DNA of 31,207 bases from Gnetum montanum (lineage: Eukaryota; Streptophyta; Gnetopsida; Gnetales; Gnetaceae). How positions within the stretch are numbered: the stretch's first letter is position 1; each line of letters starts with the position of its first letter. The notes beneath the pieces are model-generated. The model was given only the letters and a program-made list of their open reading frames with translations. It made no database searches and was not told where the DNA came from. Positions 18,257-27,979 of the stretch are shown here, one piece after another. Both the position numbers and the translations under genes were made by a program. The stretch lies in the NCBI GenBank assembly GCA_015680685.1, contig MNCI01011391.1:1-31207 (forward strand). Reading direction: 5' to 3'.

Positions 18257-18905
18257 CTAAAAATGATAACCAAAATCATCAAAACCATAGCCAATAAAAT
18301 AACATTTCTTAGGTTTAGCATCAAGTTTATCTCGAACATCAGAACCTAAGTGCACATATGATAACCAAAAAAATTTTAAATGTGAGAAGTTTACTGCCTT
18401 TCCTAACCATTCCTCCTTAGGTATCTTAAAGTCCAATGGAACTGAAAGTCCTCGATTTATGAGATAGGTTATTGTGCTAACTACATCTGCCCAAAATATC
18501 TTTGGAAGTTCAAAAGATAGCCTCATGCTTCTAGCTCTCTCATTCAAGGTCTTGTTCATTCTCTGAACAACACCATTATGGTCCGATGTTCTAGCAACTT
18601 TCTTAATCATTCTAATCCCATTCTCAAAACAAAAATCCTTGAACTCTAGACTATCATAATCCCCTCCACTATCGAACCTCAAACACTTGACTTTCAAACT
18701 AGTTTGGTTTTCAACTTCTACCTTCCACCTTTTAAATGTAGAAAACACATTGGATTTATTTTTAAGAAAATAAATCCATACCTTTCTAGTGGAATTATCA
18801 ATGAATGTCACATAATAGCACAAGCCATGAAGAGAACTCACTAGGGCTAATCCCCATACATCTGTATGTACTAATTCCAACTTCTCAATCTTTGATGTTG
18901 TTCTA
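18257..18905 (-). pseudogene. Copia integrase core
   Basis: The longest open frame here (207 codons, 18880-18257). It inserts element cDNA into the host genome. Landmarks on minus: LELVHTDVWGLALVSSLHGL (first catalytic Asp), YYVTFIDNSTRKVWIYFLKN, KCLRFDSGGDYDSLEFKDFC (second Asp), then 35 residues to HNGVVQRMNKTLNERARSMR. The family has NGVAER with the catalytic Glu; here it is Gln (CAG), so the D,D(35)E triad is broken. The GKAVNFSHLKFF and KKCYFIGYGFDDFGYHF segments of the copia integrase end follow. TAG after YHF where W is usual. Confidence 0.9.
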
Positions 18906-19480
18906 ACTTTTGAGAAACTAACACTTTTCTACTTCCCATAAATACATCTTTCACATAAACCAACATCAATAGAATTTAAGTTTAGTAATCTCCCATGTGA
19001 GGTCTACGACTTCATTTCCTTTTCACTCATGTGATCCAACCTCTGATGCCACAACATTGACATTGATTTTGAATCAACCACTAACACTGTGTCGTTTATT
19101 TCTGAAGTGGTATACAATGTTTCCACCTTATTTCTCTAAGCAATGATTAAATTTTCTTTAATTATTTTTTATGATCCACCTCCAAATACTATATTGTACC
19201 CTTTAGCATCTATCTAACCCATAGAAATAAGATTTTTCTTTAAACCTAGAACATCTCTAACATTCTATAAATTTAGTTGCTTCCCATGGGTAGTCTTTAT
19301 ATAAACATCACCCTTTTCCACAATGTTTAATGGCATATCATTTTCAAGATAAACCTTTCCAAAATTTCCAACAACATAGTTATTAAATAGTTCTTTAGAA
19401 GAAGTAGAGTGAAATGATGCCTCTAAATCAAGAATCCAAGATTTAATACCATTGTCCACACAACAAACTAGGGCATTAAT
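18906..19480 (-). pseudogene. Copia protease and integrase zinc-binding region
   Basis: Protease at about 19470-19200: KSWILDLEASFHSTSSKELF. The usual active site is LDSGASxH, so Asp is kept but S-G is now L-E. Then VYLENDMPLNIVEKGDVYIK and NVRDVLGLKKNLISMG. The pre-integrase HHCC region follows at about 19060-18905: MLWHQRLDHMSEKEMKS, then GLCERCIYGK. Several nonsense codons. The protease would cut the gag-pol polyprotein; with this active site it would probably be inactive. Confidence 0.85.
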
Positions 19481-19484
19481 AACT

Positions 19485-20278
19485 TGTTTAGCAACTACAT
19501 TTGCTGAATCATTATGTTGATTTTTCTTTTCTTTCTTTGGTGTTGTGCATTATTTTCTAAGGTGACATTTTTTATTGCAATTTCAATAGGTGACATTCTT
19601 GCAACCTTTGGATCAACTTCTTCCCTTGGACTTTGGTTTTCCATGGCCCTAATTCTATCCTCACTGAAGACTCCTACCTCTACCTTCATTACTGAAGGTA
19701 GAACCCAAATATTCACCTAACTCCTTTCTACATATATCCTTACTAAGAATTAGATCTTAAACTCTATAAAAATTTAGTTTTTGATCTCTTGATGAACTAC
19801 TAACTGTAGTCACCATTGTAGATAAACTATTAAGTGGTGATGATACCAATATTAACGCTTTGATCTCATCATCAAAGTTGATTTCCATAGAACTCAACTA
19901 ACTCATGATCACATTAAACTCATTGATGTGATCTGTAACCGATGCACCTTCAAACATCCTTAGATTGAATAATCGGCACATCAGATATACCTTGTTCGAG
20001 GTAGATGGCTTCTCATACATATCTAATAAGGCCTTCATCAAATCCTGAGTAATCTTTTCATTGAAGCTATTAAATGCAACATTCAGTGATAATGTTAAAA
20101 AAATCACCTTAAGATCCCAGTGATCTAATAGTTTCCAATCCTCATATGATCTGGCTTCTTCCCCAACAGTGGTTTATGCAACTTTGTCTAGTATAAATAA
20201 TCTTTGATCTATCTTCTAGAACCCAAAGTCCATCCCATCGAACTTATTGATCCTAACTTTCCCATCCTTGGATGCCAT
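19485..20278 (-). pseudogene. Copia gag (nucleocapsid) remnant
   Basis: Starts with ATG at 20278 (minus): MASKDGKVRINKFDGMDFGF, then KIDQRLFILDK, LKVIFLTLSLNVAFNSFNEK, ITQDLMKALLDMYEKPSTSN, KVYLMCRLFNLRMFEGASVT, DHINEFNVIMS. This is the classic copia gag (UBN2-type) order. A damaged CCHC zinc knuckle sits at about 19605-19555 (TY-stop-NCNKKCHLRK-stop-C): the first Cys codon has become TGA and the Gly before His is Cys. Gag packages element RNA. The ATG lies within a few bases of LTR sequence, so the normal leader with the primer-binding site is gone. Confidence 0.88.
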
Positions 20279-20282
20279 AAAA

Positions 20283-20592
20283 TAGGAAAAACATGCACAT
20301 AATTTTTCATGGTTTAGCAAGATCACCACCCATTCATAGTCGCACTAGAGTTTCATTATATATTTTTCATATTACAATTACAAGAGAATTTCAAAATGTT
20401 ACATAAATGTACATCAAGAAACCATTTGTAACCAAAACATTCAAGCCTTTAACTTCTCTAATGGTCAACCCTTCAACTTTTGTAACGGTCAACCCTTCAA
20501 CTTTTGTAATAGTTGATGCTTTAACTTCTAGTACAATGTAATGGCAGAAAACCATAAATAGAATTTGGATCAATTGCCACATGAATCCAACA
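20283..20592 (-). repeat. 5' LTR of the copia element, shortened at its inner end
   Basis: On minus it begins TGTTGGATTCATGTGGCAATTG. It has four 24-bp tandem units (20441-20536; TCAACCCTTCAACTTTTGTAA type). The inner end stops at about GCATGTTTTTCCTATTTT, then gag ATG. Compared with the 3' LTR about 60 bases of inner end are missing, together with the primer-binding site. Confidence 0.8.
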
Positions 20593-20597
20593 TTACG

Positions 20598-22040
20598 ATG
20601 GGGTCTTCAAAGACCATTATGCTTGTAGGACTAGCCTTCAAGAGGAAGTGGCAGAACAAACACAAGGTTGAGGATAAGCATTTTGACAAGCCTAACATCA
20701 TCAGTGGTGCTAATGTTCAATTTTTTGGGAGAAATTTACAAGATATTTTGAAGTGAAGTTAAAGGAGTTTAAGCTACAAGAAGGGTACTACATGGTGAAT
20801 CCTATCAAAGTTGTGCACATGGGAAACAAGAATACAATTTATGTGTGTGCTATCTTGGGCTCTATTTATAATGGAGAACTTAATGATGGAAAGATCCTAA
20901 ATTTATTTCTTAAGAAAAAAATAGATGCATAGGGTGGAACATTCTGATCCACATGAATGTAGCAAGTAGAGGATTTGTGGCATCATCCATATACCCAGAG
21001 CTTGAATGGGATTTCAAGCTACCCCTAGTGAGAAGCATCAACATTAGCAGCTATAAATATGAGCTATTCTACACAACAATAGGGTGGATAATCTGGAAAT
21101 CAGTAGTAGACCTTCCAGAAGCTCTCATATTTCACATAAACTACCTGGGCTTTAATCAATCCACATTCCCTTTCAATTTCTCCAAGGGATCCAATCAAAT
21201 CATCATCTAGTAGTACCAGTTTCTCAAGCTCAACTTCCATGGCTACAAAAGCATCATTTCCATTTATGCCCAAAATGTCAAAATGCTCATGGAATGTTTT
21301 CACAAAATGAGACTATTGAACATTTTGTCCAAGCCTATTGGTGTTCCTGTTATGGAATTTTTGTTAAACTAGAATAGTAATTTTGGTTATGATGTGTACA
21401 TGATTTTTGATCATCTAAGGAGATTTAGATGGATCATTCTAGTTTCCACCATGGTGCCTAATGCTTAGCATGTGTTCCTGCTATGCATTGTGGTAAGAAA
21501 GGAATTCAAAAAGATTCTCTATGATAGACTTCTTCATGACATATTGTTTGTTCTCCAAGATTTGGACCATCTTCATCGTCCCCAACTTCCTTTTCCTACA
21601 AAAATCCTAATTGAAAATGCTTGTGATGTTCAGGTTGAGGCTAAGGTCAAGATTGAAGCTATTCATGATAGTGGTGATGTTGTTGTTGATGATGGTGGTG
21701 ATCCTTCAATGGTGGATGCTTCCAAGAAATTGCTGGACAGAAGTCGTTACTTTTAGAAATTTCTTCTTTTTTTTAAGTTTTGCTCCTACATTGATGTTGA
21801 ACTACAAGCAAGCATCTATATCAAGAACAAATACAACTTTTTGTCAAGCAGGGACTCTCCTTCAATGACCTCATTGCTCTCGCTGACACACACACCATTG
21901 GGTAGGCCCATTGCACTAGGTTCTAGGCCAACATTTCTAATGATAGCATCCATGGTTTCAATAGAAACTTCCACATTGTTCCACCACCAAATACCAGTTA
22001 GCAAGCAATGGGAAAATCATTGGAGTTTTTTTTTTTAATT
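20598..22040 (+). pseudogene. Decayed + strand coding stretch, unknown protein
   Basis: Coding-like frames on + just outside the copia element: [40 protein letters not shown], then one frame over [40 protein letters not shown] and [17 protein letters not shown]. Further down are [60 protein letters not shown], a long frame at 21472-21756 (KEFKKILYDRLLHDILFVLQ, then EAKVKIEAIHDSGDVVVDDG) and a Ser-rich end. No family recognised. It runs opposite to element A, so it is a separate insertion or a captured gene. Before copia inserted it would have continued left of 16353. Confidence 0.45.
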
Positions 22041-22080
22041 GTTGCTTTTCATAGTAGTGTATTTGTTATGTAATGTCAAT

Positions 22081-22420
22081 GAAATTTGGGGGAAAAAGCC
22101 AATAAGGTACAAGGCTATCCAATGGTTGTTATGGTATAATTTGGCATATCTACAACCTTTCAAAAAAAATTAATACAATTATTTAATAAGAAAAAGAGAG
22201 GACATTTATTCAATGTCTTGTATGTATGGGACAAGTGTTAGTTATAACTTTGATTTTTTTTAGTAATTATAAATTCCCCTATAGTAGTTATAACTGATAT
22301 GATGGTTATAACTAATTCTCATTAATTTATATTGTGGTTATAACTAGCTTTCATAGTGGTTATAACATACTTTAATTTTTCATAATAATTGTTACCTAGA
22401 AGACAATATAAAAATAGCTT
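22081..22420 (+). promoter_or_regulatory. Promoter-like block: five GTTATAAC palindromes then a TATA box
   Basis: The 8-bp palindrome GTTATAAC occurs at 22241, 22287, 22305, 22337 and 22359, mostly as (A)GTGGTTATAACT. It is followed by TATAAAAATA at 22407-22416. Upstream at about 22085-22097 is a TTTGGGGGAAAAAG purine run like the polypurine tract before a gypsy 3' LTR. Together this could be the U3 region of a + oriented LTR. No matching second LTR was found, so the reading as a promoter/U3 is inference. Confidence 0.45.
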
Positions 22421-22620
22421 CAAGGGTAGAAGAAGAGTGGGGAAATCAAGAAGACATATTGAAGATTACTTGTAAGAATGGCTTGCTAATTGCATCATCA
22501 ATTCTGCTACTTTTTAAAAATGTTGTAAGTTCTTCTCTTTTCATTTTTTCTTAGTTTCTTAACTAATAGTTTGGATAGTTATGTGCTTAGCATTTAATTT
22601 TAAGGTTTTCTAATTCCTCT

Positions 22621-23085
22621 TATAGCTCTATTCTCACATAATTCTAAACTTCTATTTGGTTACCATATAAGATCTTATGTTGTCTTTTGAAAAGCAGCTT
22701 GAGCAATTTAATAGTAAACTTAAGATGAAGTTGCTTGTTTGAGTCTGGAGGGTTTAGAAAATCTTTGAGATTTTGAGTTGACTTGAAATAGCTTCAATTT
22801 TTAAAATTCTTTTTCTTAATGTTTCAATCTTGAATTGTTAAATCTTTTCTAATAGCTCTATTATTTGCAATTATTGAAAACTATTTAACTAGCCAAATAA
22901 TAGCTTGTATTTTGTTGTTTACAAAGAGTTTTCATAGTTTAATAATAGTGTCTTTTACAAAATTGCTTGTTGAGCTTAGATGGTTTGGATAATTTATAAC
23001 TCTTTAGATTGACTTGGAATAGCTTTATTTTAAAGTGTTTTCTCCTGTTCAATTTATCTCTTTTAAATGTTCGAGATTTCACAAA
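22621..23085 (+). repeat. ~230-bp imperfect tandem duplication
   Basis: Unit 1 starts at 22621 (ATAGCTCTATTCTCACATAA), unit 2 at 22851 (ATAGCTCTATTATTTGCAAT). Matching landmarks are 'gcttgttt/gagtctggagggttt' (22732) versus 'gcttgtt/gagcttagatggttt' (22965), and 'gagttgacttgaaatagctt' versus 'agattgacttggaatagctt'. The copies are diverged, so the duplication is old. Confidence 0.65.
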
Positions 23086-23479
23086 AATCTTCTTTTCTTT
23101 CTTCTTCTCTTTTAAAATCCATTAAATCTTGCTCTATTTCTATTTATCTTGTGGATCTTTCTCTCTAAGAAAAACTAGGAGTAGACTTCTGAAGAATTAT
23201 GCTTAAGAATTTTGATTAATTTTTATTTGTTTCAACCAATGTACTATAGGGACTATTAGATTAAGTGACTTGACAAAATAGAAATCTTTAATGACTCATG
23301 GTATTCAATAAGGTTAGCTAAATTTCTGTTATAATAGCCAGTTACAATTTCATACACAAACCCAAGTATTTCAACATTGATAACAAAAAACACATATTTG
23401 CGCATAGTTTGCTCTATTGCCACTAAGTTTATCTAGAGGTATCTAGGCCTTGGTGTTTCCAAAGACCAACAAACACTTA

Positions 23480-23965
23480 AACTAAAGTTTTAAGGAACAC
23501 CTTCGTTTCCCATGTTCCTAGTCCCAAGACCTAAAGGAAAATGTTGGTAGTCCCAAATGGTTGCCAACAGCTTCAAAATAAGAGATATTAATATCTTCAA
23601 TAAGATAAATCTCATCCTGACCTACCTCTTCATGGTTTTTCCCATCCATCTTTGGTTTAACTTGATCTTGAACATCTTGTTATCCAATCTCATCAAATCT
23701 TCAAGGTTCAAGATCCCAAATGAAAGTTCCTAATTCCAATGACTTATCCTCTTTAAACAAATCATTAACAAGTTCTTCATTCCATTTTAGAGCTACTAAC
23801 TCAAAAGCTAAACTCTCCTCCATGTCCTTAACATTAGTTTCATCAAAAACATCATCAAAGCAATCATTCCTTTACACATCTTGTCTAGAAGACTTATCTC
23901 TCTCCCATGAGATAGCCTTAACTTGGCTTAGAATCTCATTTCCCTTACCACAAGGTATATAACAA
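23480..23965 (-). pseudogene. Minus-strand acidic ORF remnant of element A
   Basis: One minus frame with about four stops and no frameshift over ~480 bases: YIPCGKGNEILSQVKAIS, RNDCFDDVFDETNVKDMEES, LAFELVALKWNEELVNDLFK, EDKSLELGTFIWDLEP, QDVQDQVKPKMDGKNHEEVG, QDEIYLIEDINISYFEAVGN, HLGLPTFSFRSWD. Acidic and soluble. It follows the gag-like ORF of element A in the same direction, so it may be the rest of an element-specific protein. Family not recognised. Confidence 0.4.
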
Positions 23966-24209
23966 CTAAAAAATGAGTATCATACCTTCTAGTGCTATCC
24001 TTGATCCTCCTTGAAGAAGTTTCTTAATCTTTTCTACTCTTTTTACTTTGATCCTTCACCTTCCATGAATTATGAGGTAGGAACTCTTTTTGATTAACAA
24101 CATACATCATCTTAGACTTTTAAGATCTCTTGATTTCTTCGATGATGCTCTTAGTTCTTTTCCTTGAAATCCTTAAGTATTGAGCACTTCTTTGCTCTAT
24201 AAGAAATAC

Positions 24210-24491
24210 TTAAGAACTCTCTTTCTCATTAATTTCTAATTCACCAAAGCCTTCATTTTCCTTCCCTTCTTGATGGCTCAAAGATATTCTCTCAATTCTC
24301 CTTAAAATATTTTCCAAGTTAATATTAAATTCCTTCATATCCCTTATTGAAGTTTCTACAAAGCCTTGGTGCTTGTGGATCTTTACTTTGAGAAGAACTT
24401 CTTGATTTTCAATCACAAAAGCCTTAAAGAAGTCCTTGAACTCTTAACATTCTTGTCTAAGCTCTTGATTTGTCTTCTTCTTAAGATTCAT
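24210..24491 (-). pseudogene. Gag-like/coiled-coil first ORF of element A
   Basis: About 130 bases inside the 5' LTR on minus: MNLKKKTNQELRQEC, one TAA, EFKDFFKAFVIENQEVLLKV, KIHKHQGFVETSIRDMKEFN, INLENILRRIERISLSHQEG, KENEGFGELEINEKESS. Rich in K, E, L and I with heptad-like spacing. Its place directly after the LTR is where gag begins, but no zinc knuckle or gag signature is visible. Unknown otherwise. Confidence 0.45.
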
Positions 24492-24624
24492 ATCTAAAGC
24501 AACAAGAATAATATCCAAAAAAAATTGCACAAATATCCACAATAATGTTCCTTTCATTTAAATAAAATAGCAAGATTTCATATAAAATTGTGGAAACCTC
24601 AAAATCATCACTTCAAGACCAATC

Positions 24625-25717
24625 CGGTGCAGGGATTGCATCTCAATAGACCCCAATAAAATTCAATCTACAACTTTCACGTAGATCTAGATTAGAAAAT
24701 AAGAACAACATAATAAAATGGAAAAATATCCCTTATATTATGAAAATTTTCAAATTACAAAGAAAATAGTACATTGAATATGAGGAGTCAATCTCAATTA
24801 ACAACTCTTCCAAGAATTTTAGACGTTGCACTTATTACCTCTTAATTCTTAATTACTCACCTTGGAGCCAAAGCTCAAGACAAGATACTTATAAAAAATT
24901 CCTTCAACCTCTCTCAAGTTCTCTCCCTTATATCTCACAATTTTCTTGCACAAGCTCTCCTTCCTCAAGAGCTCTCTCTTTCTCTTAATATTTTGGTGGT
25001 GCTCTACATCCTCCTAAGATGTTCTACCCATACCTCTTAGTATTTTCTTCCACACACTAATATGAAACACACATCATAATTATATAAAAAAACAAGACAA
25101 AAAAATCCTAGAAAATCTTCCCTAAGCTCCACTTAAAGATCTTCTACTATTTTCCATACTTTCTTGCCTCCTTTTGATGTTTCTCAAATTGGAACAACCA
25201 ATTTTAAATGTTTCCTTGCTCATTTGGCTCATCTCTAACCTTCCCAAATGTCTTTGAGTCAGCCTAGTTTTAGGAAAAGATGTCTACTATTTTTCCAAGA
25301 TGTCTCTTCCAATGTCAAGACGTCTTTCATGAGATGTCTTGCCTAAGACATATTAGATGTAGTTGAGACATCTCACATGCTAGGGCTACAAACAAAGATG
25401 TTATTTTTGAGGTTTGGGACCTCCGAATGCCTCCAAATAAGTTCCCATAGATCTTGAAACCCTTTAAACTCATCAGAATGAGTCCAAAACATCCCCAAAT
25501 ATGCAAAAACATCCAAGAATCATCATCAATAAAGTTAACACAAGAATACACATACACTAATAGGACACAATCCTCTAAGATACATTGACAATTACACAAG
25601 GGTTGGGTAATTTCTTCTATCACATCAAAGTCTCAAACAAGATGTCTTCTTCAAGTTCAAAACGTATAAAACATACACGTAGGATAGAATAAGAGGATCG
25701 GAAGAGGTGTCCCAACA
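24625..25717 (-). repeat. 5' LTR of element A, ~1.09 kb
   Basis: On minus starts TGTTGGGACACC and ends near CCTGCACCG. Collinear with the LTR at 13891-15056. It holds AGATGTCT-type motifs and an intact AGACGTCT (25318-25325), a TATA-like TTTATAAGTATC region (near 24880, minus), and the LTR-borne minus frame (25327-25623; WMFLHIWGCFGLILMSLKGF). The sequence after the LTR on minus, TTGGTCTTGAAGTG, matches the start of a Met-tRNA primer site only in TGGT. Confidence 0.78.
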
Positions 25718-26300
25718 CCAAAAATGACCAACATGGAGCTTGAAGTTCTAAAGAGAAGGTTCACAAAATAAAGATCAATTGCTAAGAACCAGGCTAAATA
25801 ATAAATAACTACCATGAACTATAAATCTTATCTATATGTTTGATTTTGAATGTAATCAATTTGCAGTCTAGTTTATCAATATGAAGGAAATGCTTCTAAC
25901 AATGCCATGGCAATGAGATATACCAACACTAGCTCATCTAGGTAAAGCCACCTAGATCATTTATGACCCATGAAGTAAGGAGGAGAAAATGAAGGCACTC
26001 TTGAACACCTTCAAATTTTTAGTAGGAACAAGATAGCCTCAACTACCAATAGGAAAAGGACATGATGAAGGACTCTCCACATCATAGAGGCCTCTGCTTC
26101 TAGGCATGATGTAAATAACTCATCCCAATTCATCTCCATTCCATTACGCTAAGTATCTACCACTTTTGTAAAATGTCCAGAAAATTTTTGTAAATGTATA
26201 GTCTTTTTGTAACCATATGGATATCTATCACATTCATTTCCAAATTTTGTAAATAACTTGATCCCAATTTTGTGACCTAAGGATATAAGCTTTTAGATAT
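25718..26300. other. No gene seen between element A and the candidate solo LTR
   Basis: AT-rich flank of element A. Scattered stops in all frames. Repeats of 'ttttgtaaat/ttttgtaaaa' occur at 26165-26260. No motif recognised. Confidence 0.45.
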
Positions 26301-26807
26301 TTGTGGGGGTATGATAAAATATTATTTTTAGGAAACTACATTGATGCATTCCTATTGGTATAATCCCATTGATGCATGGTTGTTGATGCATCCATGGATG
26401 TGGTGGTACATATGTGTGAATGCCATGTCACAAAAAATCTATATATATGAACACACCATTTGCTTTGAGGCTCCAATTGATTAGTAGTGTAGATAAGCTC
26501 TTGCAATTTTTTTCCAAGGGACTTAGTCAAATTTCCTTCTAAATGCTCATAGTATGGATTGAATTAATTGTATAGAATTTTATTCGATTGTAAAATGTAG
26601 TTAGATACTTCTACATGATATAAATAAAATCAAGATTTCTTTTCTCCATTAGAGAACTTGGATTAGCATTTATTTTTTAAAGCATTTTAATTTACATTCA
26701 CTTTACTTTCTTGCACTTAGAAATTTAATATTTATTTTCATAATATACTAACGCTTGATAATCACAATATTGAATACTTGACACACCCAACAATAAACAC
26801 TTGGTAA
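26301..26807 (+). repeat. Candidate solo LTR, + orientation
   Basis: Starts TGTGGGGGTATGATAAAATA. A TATA run (CTATATATATGAACAC, near 26440) follows about 140 bases in. A polyadenylation-like ATATAAATAAAATC lies near 26620. It could end near CAATAAACA, followed by TTGGTAATCC. Order and spacing fit a ~0.5-kb LTR, but no partner LTR or coding body was found and no target duplication is evident. Confidence 0.35.
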
Positions 26808-27970
26808 TCCAAAAACACTAGTATAGGTTCAAGAGATGTATAGAAAGTGGAAAAGGATGCTCTATGTTTACAATAGATTAGATTACCTTTAATTTCATAG
26901 TAAGCTAGAATTTAATATTTTAATCACTATTAATTTAATATTTTAATATTAAAAAATAATAAAAATATACACATCTTACATCTCAGTTGTATTAACCATA
27001 CTAATAAAATTAATACAAGTCTCAATTGGGAAGACAATGATAAGCAACATCAACACCTAATTCTCTAAAGCCCTATATGCCCAATGTTCCATGGAATTCA
27101 ACTAGATCACATGTACAAACTTTGTGATTCTTATGGTTGGGCATAGGGGATGCTCACCACTCATCATCTACAATCAAAAATTTTGATTTCCTACTCAACT
27201 AGCCTATATTTACCTCCATATTCTTCACCACTCCCAGGCATTTGATCAGGTAGAACTTGGCTAACTTAGAGAATGTTTAAGTAGCTTTGATGCATAAATT
27301 AAAGATGCAAGAAATTTATAGTGAAAAAAAGTTATAACTAACACTTTTTTCAAATAATACATCCACTTTGTTTGATGGAAATTGCATCAAAACCATATGT
27401 ACTGAATGTAAGTGGATTTCTTGCTTCAACTACTCTTCTTAAATGTTCTATTGAATTGTTAGCAAACCTTATGAGATTTTTTCCATCACACTAAGGATCT
27501 TAATTTCTTATTCATTTTCATTCACCTTGGTTACAAATAATTGAGCACATGGCTAATACACAAGAGCATTTAACTATTGGTAACCATTTAGACCTCGTTT
27601 GGATAGTTGTCAATTGGGATTTTGAGCATAATTCCAAAAAAATATAATTTCCTATGCAGATGAAGCATGCTATACAAGTGTATCTTAGATGATTAATCAT
27701 GAATCCTCCAAAGTATAGGTGCTTCACCTTGAACTTGTTATGATTTATAAGAGATAGACACTTTTCATTACCTTAGTAAGAATATTGAGAATCAAGAGTA
27801 AATATGAAATGTGAACCCCAAAATCCATCATTGAAATTTAGTCCTCTAGACTTCTAAAATTCGCCATCAAATTTTTTACTATTTTTAGATGCTTCTACAA
27901 AGTTCTTTTCTTACTTTTGAGCTTAAAAATTGATCACTAATCTTGTAGCTAATTCAAGAAACTTCCTATA
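26808..27970. other. No gene supported; AT-rich with short frames
   Basis: 26890-26970 is a TTTAATATTTTAAT-type microsatellite-like stretch. A 69-codon minus frame at 27518-27727 (YFGGFMINHLRYTCIACFIC) could be a decayed continuation of the gag-like region but has no motif. 27331-27350 holds AGTTATAACTAACAC, the inverted form of part of the block at 22235-22250. Confidence 0.4.
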
Positions 27971-27979
27971 GTGCATTAT

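Larger units (their letters stand above)
16358..20592 (-). mobile_element. Ty1/copia retrotransposon nested in element A
   Basis: A copia-order element on minus: LTR, gag, protease, integrase, RT, RNase H, LTR. Outer ends on + are TGTTAGG at 16358 and CCAACA at 20592 (minus: TGTTGG...CCTAACA). Flanks are TTATG (16353-16357) and TTACG (20593-20597), a 5-bp duplication with one transition. Total length is 4.2 kb, short of a usual 4.8-5 kb, because the RT core and the 5' leader/primer site are missing. Many nonsense codons; not autonomous. Confidence 0.88.
13891..25717 (-). mobile_element. Element A: nested LTR retrotransposon, minus orientation
   Basis: Defined by two related ~1.1-kb LTRs in the same orientation (13891-15056 and 24625-25717). 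Orientation comes from LTR signals (TATA-like, polyadenylation region), the purine-rich tract next to the low-coordinate LTR on minus, and gag-like and terminal ORFs read on minus. Inside are a Ty1/copia insertion (16358-20592), a + strand coding remnant and a promoter-like block. Flanking pentamers are AAAGT (13886-13890) and CCAAA (25718-25722). They do not match, so either the target duplication has decayed or the two LTRs come from different insertions. No RT or integrase of element A itself was found, so it may be non-autonomous or heavily deleted. Confidence 0.6.

Noticed and set aside
20391-20582. Minus frame with KVEGLTVTKVEGLT peptide repeat
   Set aside because: Lies wholly inside the copia 5' LTR; the peptide repeat is the 24-bp DNA repeat read through, not a protein gene.
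23720-23962. + strand 80-codon Ser-rich frame
   Set aside because: Antisense to the acidic minus-strand ORF remnant, which has better protein-like composition.
13886-25722. Target-site duplication for element A
   Set aside because: AAAGT and CCAAA do not match, so I do not claim a duplication for this pair of LTRs.
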